Assembly: GCA_013289685.1 (NCBI GenBank) | Contig: JABCZL010000001.1 | Span: forward strand, 65,838 to 129,837 | Origin: Acidobacteriota bacterium | GTDB lineage: Bacteria; Acidobacteriota; Terriglobia; Terriglobales; Acidobacteriaceae | Reading direction: 5' to 3' | Length of the DNA: 64,000 nucleotides | Part shown: positions 26,510 through 35,418 of the stretch, in pieces | Layout: the number at the start of each line of letters is the position of its first letter | Position numbering within the stretch: the stretch's first letter is position 1 | Translations under genes and position numbers: made by a program | The notes under the pieces: generated by a model | The model's database searches: none | What the model was told of the DNA's origin: nothing | What the model saw: the letters and a program-made list of their open reading frames with translations, nothing else

Positions 26510-26548
26510 GCCGGGCTTCGCCCGGCGGACAGCCGAGGGTGGCTGTCC
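26510..26548. repeat. Double hairpin between vapC and gpx
   Basis: Two adjacent perfect stems: GCCGGGC/GCCCGGC (26510-26526) and GGACAGCC/GGCTGTCC (26527-26548). It sits between convergent genes and may act as a bidirectional terminator or be a dispersed repeat. Confidence 0.6.
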
Positions 26549-26578
26549 CCACATGACCTACCCCAGCCCAGCGAATCG

Positions 26579-27166
26579 TTACGGTTTCAGCTGCTTCTCG
26601 ATCGCCGTCGTCACTTCTTTCGAATCGGGCGTGACTGCGGGCTCGAAGCGCTTCACAACTTTCCCGTCGCGGTCCACCAAGAACTTGGTGAAGTTCCACT
26701 TAATGTCGCCCGTGATGCCCGCGCCGGTTTCCTTCGTAAGATATCCATACAGCGGCGCCTGGTCTTCACCCTTCACCGAAATCTTCGCGTACATCGGGAA
26801 CGTCACGCTGTACTTGCGGGTGCAGAAGGTCTTGATCTCTTCGTTGGTCCCCGGTTCCTGCGCCCCAAAATTATTGGCCGGGAAGCCGAGAATCACGAAT
26901 CCCTGATCTTTGTATTTTTCGTAGATGGCTTCCAGGGCGCTGTATTGCGGCGTGTAACCGCACTGGCTGGCCACGTTCACCAGCAGGACGACCTTGCCCT
27001 TGTAGTCAGCCAGCGGCGCCGGCTTGCCATCAATCGAGTTGAGCGTGAAGCTGTAGACGCCCGAGCCTGCAAACAGCGATGTGGCCATAATCAACAATGC
27101 TCCAAATGTAAGACATACCCCAAGTTTGCCCAGCTTTGGGGATTGGTTTGAAGACGACAGTGTCAT
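26579..27166 (-). CDS. Glutathione peroxidase family protein, membrane-anchored or exported
   Basis: 195 residues. Peroxidase signatures: NVASQCGYTPQY with the peroxidatic Cys (not Sec), FPANNFGAQEPG with the Gln, and WNFTKFLVDRDG with the Trp/Asn. The N-terminal ~35 residues hold a hydrophobic segment (FGALLIMATSLFAG), so it is probably exported. It reduces hydroperoxides, likely with thioredoxin rather than glutathione in this group (family knowledge). Confidence 0.92.
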   Translation of the reverse strand: MTLSSSNQSPKLGKLGVCLTFGALLIMATSLFAGSGVYSFTLNSIDGKPAPLADYKGKVVLLVNVASQCGYTPQYSALEAIYEKYKDQGFVILGFPANNFGAQEPGTNEEIKTFCTRKYSVTFPMYAKISVKGEDQAPLYGYLTKETGAGITGDIKWNFTKFLVDRDGKVVKRFEPAVTPDSKEVTTAIEKQLKP

Positions 27167-27302
27167 TCCTTGGCTCCTCTGTTAGAGATTTTTACAATTC
27201 GAAGTCTGATCCCCGCGAAGTGAAACTGAAGACTACGGGGGAACCGCTGCGAAACGCAACGGAGGAAATGTAAATTCTATGTCTTTTTTGGGGCTGGGCC
27301 GT

Positions 27303-27644
27303 CTAGACGGCGGTTCGGACGGAGGTTTCCTTCACCATCCGCTCCAACAGGCGCATGCGCTTGGCGGGAAGCGCGGCATCGGCGATCTGTGGCCGGATGA
27401 CTTCACAACTACTGAGGGAGAGAAACGCGTCTCCCATGGAGTCCAGCGCGGACGCGGAGCGCCCCAGCACCATCAGCAGATATTTCTGCGCGATGGGCCG
27501 GTCCGCCGGATGGATCAGAGCCCACCAGCGCCGAATCGACTCCTGCACCTCAGACTCGCTCTTTTCACCGACCACGAGGGAATCAATTAACCGGTAAACC
27601 TTGCTCTTGATGGCCTGGTACGAGACGGAAATCTCTTGGGGCAT
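27303..27644 (-). CDS. Unknown soluble protein
   Basis: 113 residues from ATG at 27644; a GTG 27 bases upstream sits directly on GGAGG with no spacing, so I prefer the ATG. Helical throughout (AIKSKVYRLIDSLVVGEKSESEV, RPIAQKYLLMVLGRS). No family recognised. Confidence 0.55.
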   Translation of the reverse strand: MPQEISVSYQAIKSKVYRLIDSLVVGEKSESEVQESIRRWWALIHPADRPIAQKYLLMVLGRSASALDSMGDAFLSLSSCEVIRPQIADAALPAKRMRLLERMVKETSVRTAV

Positions 27645-27924
27645 AGGGTTCCTGGATTTTCCTTGGTACACCTCCTTTGTGCAATCTGCCCACCAAACCC
27701 GTATACCCCTGTTTTGGCGTGGTTTACAGTGATTTGCACTAACATGAACGTACTATGAATGGAATAAATCGAGTGCGGGATATGAATTCTGGAAGAAGCC
27801 GGGCCTGGTCCCTTGACACGGTCTCGGTCCCCCGGTGAGAAGTGAACGAGCTACGGACGTAATCCTCCACGCGATTTCCATCATCTGGGTGACTTCAGAG
27901 CCGTACGCCCTGCCGAAGGGAAGG

Positions 27925-28215
27925 CTAAGCGGCCTTCTTCACCTCTTGTGAGTCGCAGTCAGCTCTCCGGTTTCGCGCTCTGACCACGAGGTCGCACCGA
28001 TAAACGCAACTAATGATGATCGCGAAGGCAGCTAAGGCAAGAGGATACGGAAGAAGATACCAACGAACGAATGGACGCCAGCCTCCGACAAAAGGAAGGA
28101 TCCACGGCGAAGCGACCAGCACGATCGCGAGCAGAACTGCGAGCACAGCTACAAGGTAGTCTCTGAAAACGAGAAGTCTGTGTAGGAATCTTCCCCGAGA
28201 CTCGATGAATCTCAT
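27925..28215 (-). CDS. Small membrane protein
   Basis: 96 residues with two transmembrane helices (DYLVAVLAVLLAIVLVASPW and LLPYPLALAAFAIIISCVY) and a basic tail. The ATG at 28215 follows GGAGGAGC. It is downstream of the zinc-ribbon genes on the same strand and may be co-transcribed. Confidence 0.6.
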   Translation of the reverse strand: MRFIESRGRFLHRLLVFRDYLVAVLAVLLAIVLVASPWILPFVGGWRPFVRWYLLPYPLALAAFAIIISCVYRCDLVVRARNRRADCDSQEVKKAA

Positions 28216-28243
28216 GTGCTCCTCCAAAAAGCCGCTGTTGGGT

Positions 28244-28837
28244 TCATGGCTTGCCAGTGGAGCCTGCCTCACAGGCCTCTTCGGGTAACGCATCTAAAGC
28301 TTGCAGAGAAACCCAGATGAATCCTTGAGGCTTGATTCCTGGATCAAGTTTTATCATTGCACTCGGCAGGCCGGGCCAGTAGGGTTCCGAGTGGGCGTCG
28401 GCAAATTTCGTAATCCTCCCAGTCTTACCCGCATGCGGATGTGGCTTGCCGTCTGGACGAGTCGGTCCAACCTTGACGTGCGCTCCTTCGACCAGGACTG
28501 TTCTTGGTAACTCATTGCTTAGAGGGAGCCGGTGCGGTTCAACAGCACGGGCTAGAACGCTTTTCAGCCACGCACTCAGGATTGAGCTGCGAGTGGTGCT
28601 CGGCCTCGCTGCAGATGCGTTCGGCTCTTGTCTCGGCCTTTCAACTCGGTGAACCGGCAGGGTCGTACTGCCGTAGTAAGCAACTGAGTCGGGGCGTTGT
28701 CTGCGCCTCCTAGCCTTGCGAATCCCGAGGTGGGCGCCGCAGCCAGTGCAGGTTACAGTCGTCTCGCCCGAGACCATGGTTGCGCCGCACGAGCACTGAA
28801 AACGAAATTGCCGCTCGACAGAGACTTCCGGAGTCAT
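28244..28837 (-). CDS. Zinc-ribbon protein
   Basis: 197 residues. The N-terminus is one zinc ribbon (FQCSCGATMVSGETTVTCTGCG, shown in part) followed by a basic GIRKARRRRQ and a long linker. The C-terminal region (VLVEGAHVKVGPTRP, HPHAGKTGRITKFADAH) looks like a KOW-type beta-barrel fold. The ribbon is closely similar to the three in the next gene, so the pair arose by duplication. Possibly nucleic-acid binding. Confidence 0.6.
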   Translation of the reverse strand: MTPEVSVERQFRFQCSCGATMVSGETTVTCTGCGAHLGIRKARRRRQRPDSVAYYGSTTLPVHRVERPRQEPNASAARPSTTRSSILSAWLKSVLARAVEPHRLPLSNELPRTVLVEGAHVKVGPTRPDGKPHPHAGKTGRITKFADAHSEPYWPGLPSAMIKLDPGIKPQGFIWVSLQALDALPEEACEAGSTGKP

Positions 28838-28871
28838 GTTCTCCTCCAACCACGAGCGCCCAGACCGACCT

Positions 28872-29504
28872 TTAACCACTTACCCAGTCGTACACGTACT
28901 GACCTAAGCAGACCGCGCAGTACAAGAACAACGCCAACAGAAGGGAGAGCATCATGTGAACCGGCTCTCCAGTGTTTCCTTGTTCCGAAGTATCTTGACC
29001 GGTCAGGCTCGGAGTGGCTTTCCAGTATTGTCGGTGCGTCCCAACCCGGGCAATTTCAAGTGCCTTGCCGCAGTGGGCGCACGTCGCCGTCTTTCTGGTC
29101 GCAACCATAGGGGCACCGCAGAAACAACAATCGAACTCGTACCGGACAATGATTTCCGGTTGTGCGCGCTTCCCAACCCTGCGAACTCCGATTTCCTCAC
29201 CACATGCGGTACAGGTCGTGGCTTTTTCGGAGGTAACGACGGAGGTACCACAGCCGCATTGAAGCTGGAATCTGCGCTCCACAACACTTTCGACAACATT
29301 CTTTCTCCATCGCCAGCCCTTAACGCCATTTCGCCGACGTGCAACTTCGATCCAGTGTTGTCGGCGTCTCTTAGCCCGGCGTATTCCGAGGATCAGCCCG
29401 CAATGCGCGCACGTCACCGTCTTCCCGGCTGTGACGATGAATGCACCACAAAAACATCGAACATGGTACTCGACAACGACTTCCGGTGCTGTCGCCGGTG
29501 TCAT
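28872..29504 (-). CDS. Triple zinc-ribbon membrane protein
   Basis: 210 residues with three tandem copies of the same ribbon, each C-x-C-G … C-x2-C-G followed by a basic turn (VRCFCGAF/TCAHCGLILGIRRAK; LQCGCGTS/TCTACGEEIGVRRVG; DCCFCGAP/TCAHCGKALEIARVG), and a C-terminal transmembrane helix (MLSLLLALFLYCAVCLGQYVY). The neighbouring gene has a fourth copy. Function unknown; a membrane-tethered binding or sensing role is inference. Confidence 0.65.
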   Translation of the reverse strand: MTPATAPEVVVEYHVRCFCGAFIVTAGKTVTCAHCGLILGIRRAKRRRQHWIEVARRRNGVKGWRWRKNVVESVVERRFQLQCGCGTSVVTSEKATTCTACGEEIGVRRVGKRAQPEIIVRYEFDCCFCGAPMVATRKTATCAHCGKALEIARVGTHRQYWKATPSLTGQDTSEQGNTGEPVHMMLSLLLALFLYCAVCLGQYVYDWVSG

Positions 29505-29754
29505 TTTCGGGGGCTCCAATCAACCTGCTTACCGCACAGCATACGCCGCGCCGCGGAAAGTTCAAGCGTATTCCAGGTTCACCAGACTCCAGGTTCAGCA
29601 GAGCCAGGTTCAGCCTTGCGTGGCCTCGCTTGATACAATGTGGCGCTCTATTCAGCCGAACGTTCCCCATCTCCTGATCTCCGACGTGGGAAGCAGGCGG
29701 ACTTGGATGCGGGGTCTTCTCATTATCATTACAAGTGAACTCATCGGAGGCGAA

Positions 29755-30375
29755 ATGAAAAGGTGGGCGTGGCTGTTGGCGGTTCCTGTACTGATCTCGT
29801 TCGCGGGGGCGCAGGTAGCTGCGTCTCTCAACTCGCAGGCAAACGCTGCGCAAGCCAGTAGCTCGCAGGATGCCGGCTACGACACCAATTCCGGCGACCG
29901 GATGTTCTTCCCGCACGACATGTTATGGGGATGGGCACAATTCGACCTGGCGCCTCCGCACAATGAGATCGATCCCAACCTCTGCGCCGGCAACGCGGGC
30001 CAGTACGGCGGAGTCAACGCTCCCTGCAGTTTGTTCGCCCGCTATATGCTGTCGGGAATTCTGGAATTTCGTCCTTTTGGCCGAGGGCCTCTGCGCCGCT
30101 TCATGGTCTATGGAGCGCCAACATTCCTGTTCGGCAAGACCATACCCAAGACGCTCTACACCTGGTCCCCTGATGCCATCGGAATCGAGCACTCCTGGGG
30201 AGTTGGCATCTATCTCAACAAGGGATTCGAATTCCGTGTAACGCAACACTTTCTGTTCGACCGCCTGGGCGCGCGCAACACCTACCTCGGCCCCGCCGAC
30301 CTGGGCAACAATGGACCGTGGGGCCGGTTCATGACAGTAGGTGTGCGCAAGACCTTCGGCACGCGCCGCTGGTAG
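29755..30375 (+). CDS. Putative outer-membrane beta-barrel protein
   Basis: 206 residues with a signal peptide (WLLAVPVLISFAGAQVAA). The mature part alternates polar and hydrophobic residues in strand-length runs (RYMLSGILEFRPFG, HSWGVGIYLNKGFEFRVTQH) and ends GVRKTFGTRRW, with a terminal aromatic as in outer-membrane barrels. ATG follows GGAGG. No named family recognised. Confidence 0.55.
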   Translation: MKRWAWLLAVPVLISFAGAQVAASLNSQANAAQASSSQDAGYDTNSGDRMFFPHDMLWGWAQFDLAPPHNEIDPNLCAGNAGQYGGVNAPCSLFARYMLSGILEFRPFGRGPLRRFMVYGAPTFLFGKTIPKTLYTWSPDAIGIEHSWGVGIYLNKGFEFRVTQHFLFDRLGARNTYLGPADLGNNGPWGRFMTVGVRKTFGTRRW

Positions 30376-30436
30376 ATAAGGGTACGGGGAGGTGACACCG
30401 TAGGGTTGGATATAATTCCCGGCAGAGGAGATCGGT

Positions 30437-30778
30437 ATGAGTCTGGGCCCGCAGGAAGCAGCTAAGAAAGTCTTGATTGCTTATCGGCAATTAGAAGCGA
30501 TCCTGAAGGACGGCGTTGGCGTCGCCTCGGGCAAGGCTCAGGCCGAGAGTTATGACCGAATTCTGGAAACCTTGAATCAGTGTTTTTCCTTCGACAAGGA
30601 ATTTTCCGATTCCATCAGCCATCTAAAGCCTGTGGGCCCGACAGCGCGAGCTGATGCAATGCGGGCTGCTTATCAAATTGAATCGGATGGCACGGTTTTG
30701 CTTGCCACTGCGCACAGCTTCATCGAACTGTATCTCGCCCCTGACGACAAGAAGAAAGCCATTGGCTTTGCGCCCTAG
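30437..30778 (+). CDS. Unknown helical protein
   Basis: 113 residues; ATG after GAGGAGATCGGT. All-helical (AAKKVLIAYRQLEAILKDG; LLATAHSFIELYLAPDD). No family recognised. Confidence 0.55.
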   Translation: MSLGPQEAAKKVLIAYRQLEAILKDGVGVASGKAQAESYDRILETLNQCFSFDKEFSDSISHLKPVGPTARADAMRAAYQIESDGTVLLATAHSFIELYLAPDDKKKAIGFAP

Positions 30779-30808
30779 CATGGCGGAGGCGGTGTAGCGA
30801 GGGGAATC

Positions 30809-31045
30809 ATGCCACGAATTCCAATAACACTAGAGATGGTCGAGTGTGCCAAACGCGAGATACTTAAGAACGAGGCTAACGACCGAGAAATTGCCTCGAA
30901 GTGTTTGGGCAATCCGAAACGAACTGATACAGTGAGCGATATGCGGAGAAGTTTCGGATTTAAGAAGGATCGAAAGACCGGCGAACTCCATCGGTGCCCG
31001 CCGAGAGGTAAACGAACGTGGGAAAATTCTTCAATGCCGGGGTAG
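30809..31045 (+). CDS. Small basic protein, unknown
   Basis: 78 residues, rich in Lys/Arg, with a helical first half (ITLEMVECAKREILKNEAN). A weak case for a gene: no strong ribosome-binding site, only length and composition. Confidence 0.35.
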   Translation: MPRIPITLEMVECAKREILKNEANDREIASKCLGNPKRTDTVSDMRRSFGFKKDRKTGELHRCPPRGKRTWENSSMPG

Positions 31046-31083
31046 ATCGACACTTGGTATCATCGAGCCTGATCGGCGCTGCA

Positions 31084-31461
31084 TCATTGAAGCCCGTATG
31101 CCTCCTCCGTGCACCGATCAAAGGCAAGCCGAAACTCATCTCGCGTTCCATTGATCTTCGTCGCATTTGTGTGAAGGCACGCCTGCATTTTGGCTTTGTC
31201 CTCTTTTTGCGCGGCTAGCTGCGGATGGTTGTAGACCCAACGCTTGTGTTCTTCGTTTACCAGGCAATAGTCCTCACCCGCTTTCCGACCTTTCCAAACT
31301 TCAATTGAGTGTGGAAGGCAGTCCTGATATTCCTTTTCCTCATCTGCTGTCCAAAAAGGGGCGGGCTCCTGTTTCGGTGTTTGGTGGATTTCTCCTTGGC
31401 AGCCTTCGATAAGAGCCATTGAGAGGAATAGAATGAGTAGTCTCAGAGTTTCGCCACGCAC
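31084..31461 (-). CDS. Putative lipoprotein, unknown
   Basis: 125 residues. The N-terminus LLILFLSMALIEGCQG looks like a lipoprotein signal with the acylated Cys. Mature part is charged and helical with conserved-looking cysteines (YQDCLPH, EDYCLVN, QACLHTN, FDRCTEE). GTG start at 31461. No family recognised. Confidence 0.5.
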   Translation of the reverse strand: MRGETLRLLILFLSMALIEGCQGEIHQTPKQEPAPFWTADEEKEYQDCLPHSIEVWKGRKAGEDYCLVNEEHKRWVYNHPQLAAQKEDKAKMQACLHTNATKINGTRDEFRLAFDRCTEEAYGLQ

Positions 31462-31491
31462 GGGCTCAATCGTAGCATCAGGAGGGGCATC

Positions 31492-31761
31492 ATGCAGAAC
31501 AATGCAGAAACACCGTATTTCGTTTACCTATATGTTTTCGCCTGCGAGCGCTGCAATCGCCCTCACGTGGATGCCTGCATTGTGGCCAACACCCCGCAAG
31601 ATTCCGAGACTGATAGAAAGCCCGCCGAGTGGTACTGTGAGAATTGCAATTCTCCGCAAAGCACAGCTCTGTACCGCTCGGCGGTATATGCCAAAAAGCT
31701 ATTGCTCAATGGCGGAAAAAGCGCCGAGCGTGACAATGGCGGCGCTCTCATCTCATCTTGA
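31492..31761 (+). CDS. Small zinc-ribbon protein
   Basis: 89 residues with two cysteine pairs (FACERCNRPH, WYCENCNSPQ) typical of a small zinc ribbon. ATG follows AGGAGGGGCATC. Unknown role. Confidence 0.5.
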   Translation: MQNNAETPYFVYLYVFACERCNRPHVDACIVANTPQDSETDRKPAEWYCENCNSPQSTALYRSAVYAKKLLLNGGKSAERDNGGALISS

Positions 31762-31908
31762 GAGCTACCTTTCCGTGAATATGGGCTTCGTACTGCGCTT
31801 ATTGCTTTTGCCGCTTTGTGTTTTCTGTAACTTACACATTCCGTTGAAGGATATAGTGTCCCGCAGGGAGGGCACTTGTATGAAGCAGGCTCTGCCAAGG
31901 TAGAGGCT

Positions 31909-32424
31909 TTACCTGTTCACGTAGGCCGCAACCGGCACAGCCGGACGCATCAGGCGCCGCACCAGCCAGATGATCAAGGCGATCACGGCTCCAAAAATGA
32001 CGAGCGGCAGCCCGAAGACCAGAACCAACCATCCCGCCCCGCCGAAGTTGGTCACATCACCCAGCACGGTGGCAGCGGCGTCGCGGTGAACCTGGCCTCC
32101 GAACACCGTAACATCCCCCGCCACCTTCGCGTCCTTCTCGAGGCGCACACTGCCGCCAAACGTCGTGGTGTCTCCACCGATCTCGCCCTGACCCTCCACC
32201 ACAATGCTTCCTCCGAATGTCGTCACGTCGCTGGTGACATGTCCGCGCACGCGGACGCTGCAGCCGAAACAAGTCACCTCAGTCACTTCCTCACCGGCGC
32301 CAACGCTGATGTTGTGGCCGAACTGGGTACGATCATGTACACCCTTGCCGAACGCAACCGTGGAAATCGCGATCAGGAGAAAACCAGCAAACAACCGCAG
32401 CGCAAGACGGACGTTAGCACTCAT
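31909..32424 (-). CDS. Exported membrane protein with repeated beta segments
   Basis: 171 residues with a signal peptide (LFAGFLLIAISTVAFGKG), then five ~20-residue repeats of the 'VTsDVTTFGGSIvVeg' type (VRGHVTSDVTTFGGSIVVEG, GEIGGDTTTFGGSVRLEKD, AKVAGDVTVFGG), which would stack like a bactofilin-type beta-solenoid, then a C-terminal transmembrane helix (WLVLVFGLPLVIFGAVIALI). The frame continues upstream as a shadow of icd; the ATG at 32424 is the real start. Confidence 0.65.
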   Translation of the reverse strand: MSANVRLALRLFAGFLLIAISTVAFGKGVHDRTQFGHNISVGAGEEVTEVTCFGCSVRVRGHVTSDVTTFGGSIVVEGQGEIGGDTTTFGGSVRLEKDAKVAGDVTVFGGQVHRDAAATVLGDVTNFGGAGWLVLVFGLPLVIFGAVIALIIWLVRRLMRPAVPVAAYVNR

Positions 32425-32571
32425 AGAACCCCCTGGCGGGCGCCAGACTTCGGAAGTAGTAGGAAGTATGGCACAGACGGGCAAGAATAATCTCCTGTTT
32501 CCGCGCCAGTTCTTTATAATTGTGGGTTTTCTCACTCTCGTCAGGGAATTCTTCATAGCGGAGGTTGTTGC

Positions 32572-33990
32572 ATGGCAGGCTCTTATAACGGCGTTGCCGT
32601 ACCAGCAGACGGAAAGACAATCGGTTATGCCAATGGCAAGTACGACGTTCCCGACAATCCCATCATCCCTTTCATCGAAGGCGACGGCACCGGCCGCGAC
32701 ATCTGGAAAGCCTCTCTCCGCGTCTTTAACGCCGCCGTCGAAAAAGCCTACAAAGGCAAGCGCCGCGTCGCCTGGTTCGAGGTCTTCGCCGGGGAAAAAG
32801 CCAAGGCCAAGTTCGATACCTGGCTGCCCGATGATTCGGTCTCCGCTGTCCGCGAATTTCGCGTCGCCATCAAAGGCCCGCTGACCACGCCGGTCGGCGG
32901 CGGCATCCGTTCGCTCAACGTTGCCCTGCGTCAGATCCTCGACCTCTATTGCTGCGTCCGCCCCGTGAAGTATTACAAGGGCGTACCCTCGCCGGTGAAG
33001 CATCCCGAGCGCATGGACGTCGTCATCTTCCGCGAAAACACGGAAGACGTTTACGCCGGCGTCGAGTGGGAGCAGGGAACTGCCGACTGCGCCCGCCTGA
33101 TCGAGTTCCTCAACAAAGACATGCTCAAGGGCGGCAAGAAGCAGATCCGCCTCGATTCCGGCATCGGCATCAAGCCGATTTCCGTGACTGGAACCAAGCG
33201 CCTGGTGCGCATGGCCATCCAGCACGCGCTCGAGTCCGGCCGCAAATCGGTGACGCTGGTCCACAAGGGCAACATCCAGAAATTTACCGAAGGCGCTTTC
33301 CGCCAGTGGGGATACGACGTGGCTACCGAAGAATTCCGCGACAAAGTCGTCACCGAACGCGAGAGCTGGATCGTCGACAACCAGGACAAGAATCCCAGCC
33401 TGACCGTCGCGCAGAACGCAGATCTGATCGAACCCGGAATGGAGTTCGCGCCGCCAGCCTTCCGCCAGGCGGTCGAGAAAGAAGTGAAGGCCGTACTTGA
33501 TGCCATCTACGCCACGCACGGTCGCGGCGCGTGGAAGAAGAAAGTCATGATCAATGACCGCATCGCCGACTCTATTTTTCAGCAGGTGGTCACGCGCGCC
33601 GATGAATATTCCGTGCTGGCCTGCCCGAACTTGAACGGCGACTACATCTCCGATGCCTGCGCCGCACAGGTCGGAGGACTTGGAATCGCTCCCGGCGCCA
33701 ACATCGGCGACGGGTATGCCATCTTCGAGGCCACGCACGGCACCGCTCCCAAGTACGCCGACAAAGACGTCATAAATCCCGGATCGGTGATTCTCTCGGG
33801 AGTCATGATGTTCCGTCACCTCGGCTGGACCGAAGCCGCCGACCTGATCGAGCAGAGCATGGAACGCACCATCGAACAGAAAAAAGTTACCTACGACTTC
33901 GAGCGGCTGATGCCGGGTGCGACCAAAGTTAAAACCAGCGAGTTCGCCGGACACATCATCGAGAACATGGACGCGGCCGTGCTGGTGTAG
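32572..33990 (+). CDS. icd: NADP-dependent isocitrate dehydrogenase
   Basis: 472 residues. Converts isocitrate to 2-oxoglutarate and CO2 in the TCA cycle. [13 protein letters not shown] contains the substrate-binding serine that AceK-type kinases phosphorylate in enterobacteria, with VRPVKYYKG nearby; [41 protein letters not shown] and [11 protein letters not shown] are the family's active-site and NADP blocks. The ATG follows GGAGGTTGTTGC. Followed by mdh in the same direction, separated by a palindrome. Confidence 0.97.
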   Translation: MAGSYNGVAVPADGKTIGYANGKYDVPDNPIIPFIEGDGTGRDIWKASLRVFNAAVEKAYKGKRRVAWFEVFAGEKAKAKFDTWLPDDSVSAVREFRVAIKGPLTTPVGGGIRSLNVALRQILDLYCCVRPVKYYKGVPSPVKHPERMDVVIFRENTEDVYAGVEWEQGTADCARLIEFLNKDMLKGGKKQIRLDSGIGIKPISVTGTKRLVRMAIQHALESGRKSVTLVHKGNIQKFTEGAFRQWGYDVATEEFRDKVVTERESWIVDNQDKNPSLTVAQNADLIEPGMEFAPPAFRQAVEKEVKAVLDAIYATHGRGAWKKKVMINDRIADSIFQQVVTRADEYSVLACPNLNGDYISDACAAQVGGLGIAPGANIGDGYAIFEATHGTAPKYADKDVINPGSVILSGVMMFRHLGWTEAADLIEQSMERTIEQKKVTYDFERLMPGATKVKTSEFAGHIIENMDAAVLV

Positions 33991-34005
33991 CGGGATAAAA
34001 CAATG

Positions 34006-34086
34006 AACCACAGAGGGCACAGAGGGTCACAGAGAAGAGTCTCGCGGTTTGATGTTCCTCTGTGAAACTCTGTGCCCTCTGTGGTT
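34006..34086. repeat. Long imperfect palindrome, CCACAGAG family
   Basis: Left arm AACCACAGAGGGCACAGAGG; right arm CTGTGCCCTCTGTGGTT. Same family as 5815-5895. It lies between icd and mdh and may serve as a stem-loop terminator or mRNA stabiliser. Confidence 0.8.
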
Positions 34087-34095
34087 AAGCTTTAA

Positions 34096-35052
<957 letters not shown>

Positions 35053-35166
35053 CTCTTGTCCATCCGGAGCGGAGTTGGCGTCGGCGAAGCCGGCCCTAGG
35101 AAATCATCCTAGCACTGCGATGATCTAGGGTCCGTCTGCAGCGACGGACCATGGTATAAACGAAGT

Positions 35167-35409
35167 ATGAAGGAAGTTGCCATCTCCGTCTTCAAGGCAA
35201 AGTGCTTCCGTATTCTGGAAGAAGTCCACAAGACGCGCAAGCCGATTCGTGTAACCCGCTTCGGCAAGCCCGTGGCCGAGGTTGTCCCGCCGTCCTCCCC
35301 CGCGAAGGGAACTCGGCGGCTGCTTGGATCCATGGTAGGAACCGGAAAAATCCTGGGAGACATCGTGGGGCCAACCGGCAGCTGGGACGACTGGGAAGCC
35401 TCGCGGTGA
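35167..35409 (+). CDS. Phd/YefM-type antitoxin, no partner seen
   Basis: 80 residues. MKEVAISVFKAKCFRILEEVHKT and IRVTRFGKPVAEVVPP are the YefM/Phd N-terminal fold and the 'R-x-G-x-P-x-A-x-x-x-P' segment. The C-terminus is basic and short, and no toxin gene follows (the next gene is on the other strand). It may be an orphan antitoxin or the remnant of a pair. Confidence 0.75.
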   Translation: MKEVAISVFKAKCFRILEEVHKTRKPIRVTRFGKPVAEVVPPSSPAKGTRRLLGSMVGTGKILGDIVGPTGSWDDWEASR

Positions 35410-35418
35410 GCGTAGAGC

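Noticed and set aside
31909..34020. A 703-codon leftward open frame covering icd
   Set aside because: Only its last 171 codons form a real gene (31909-32424). The rest mirrors icd in the antisense frame, which stays open because of the high GC content.
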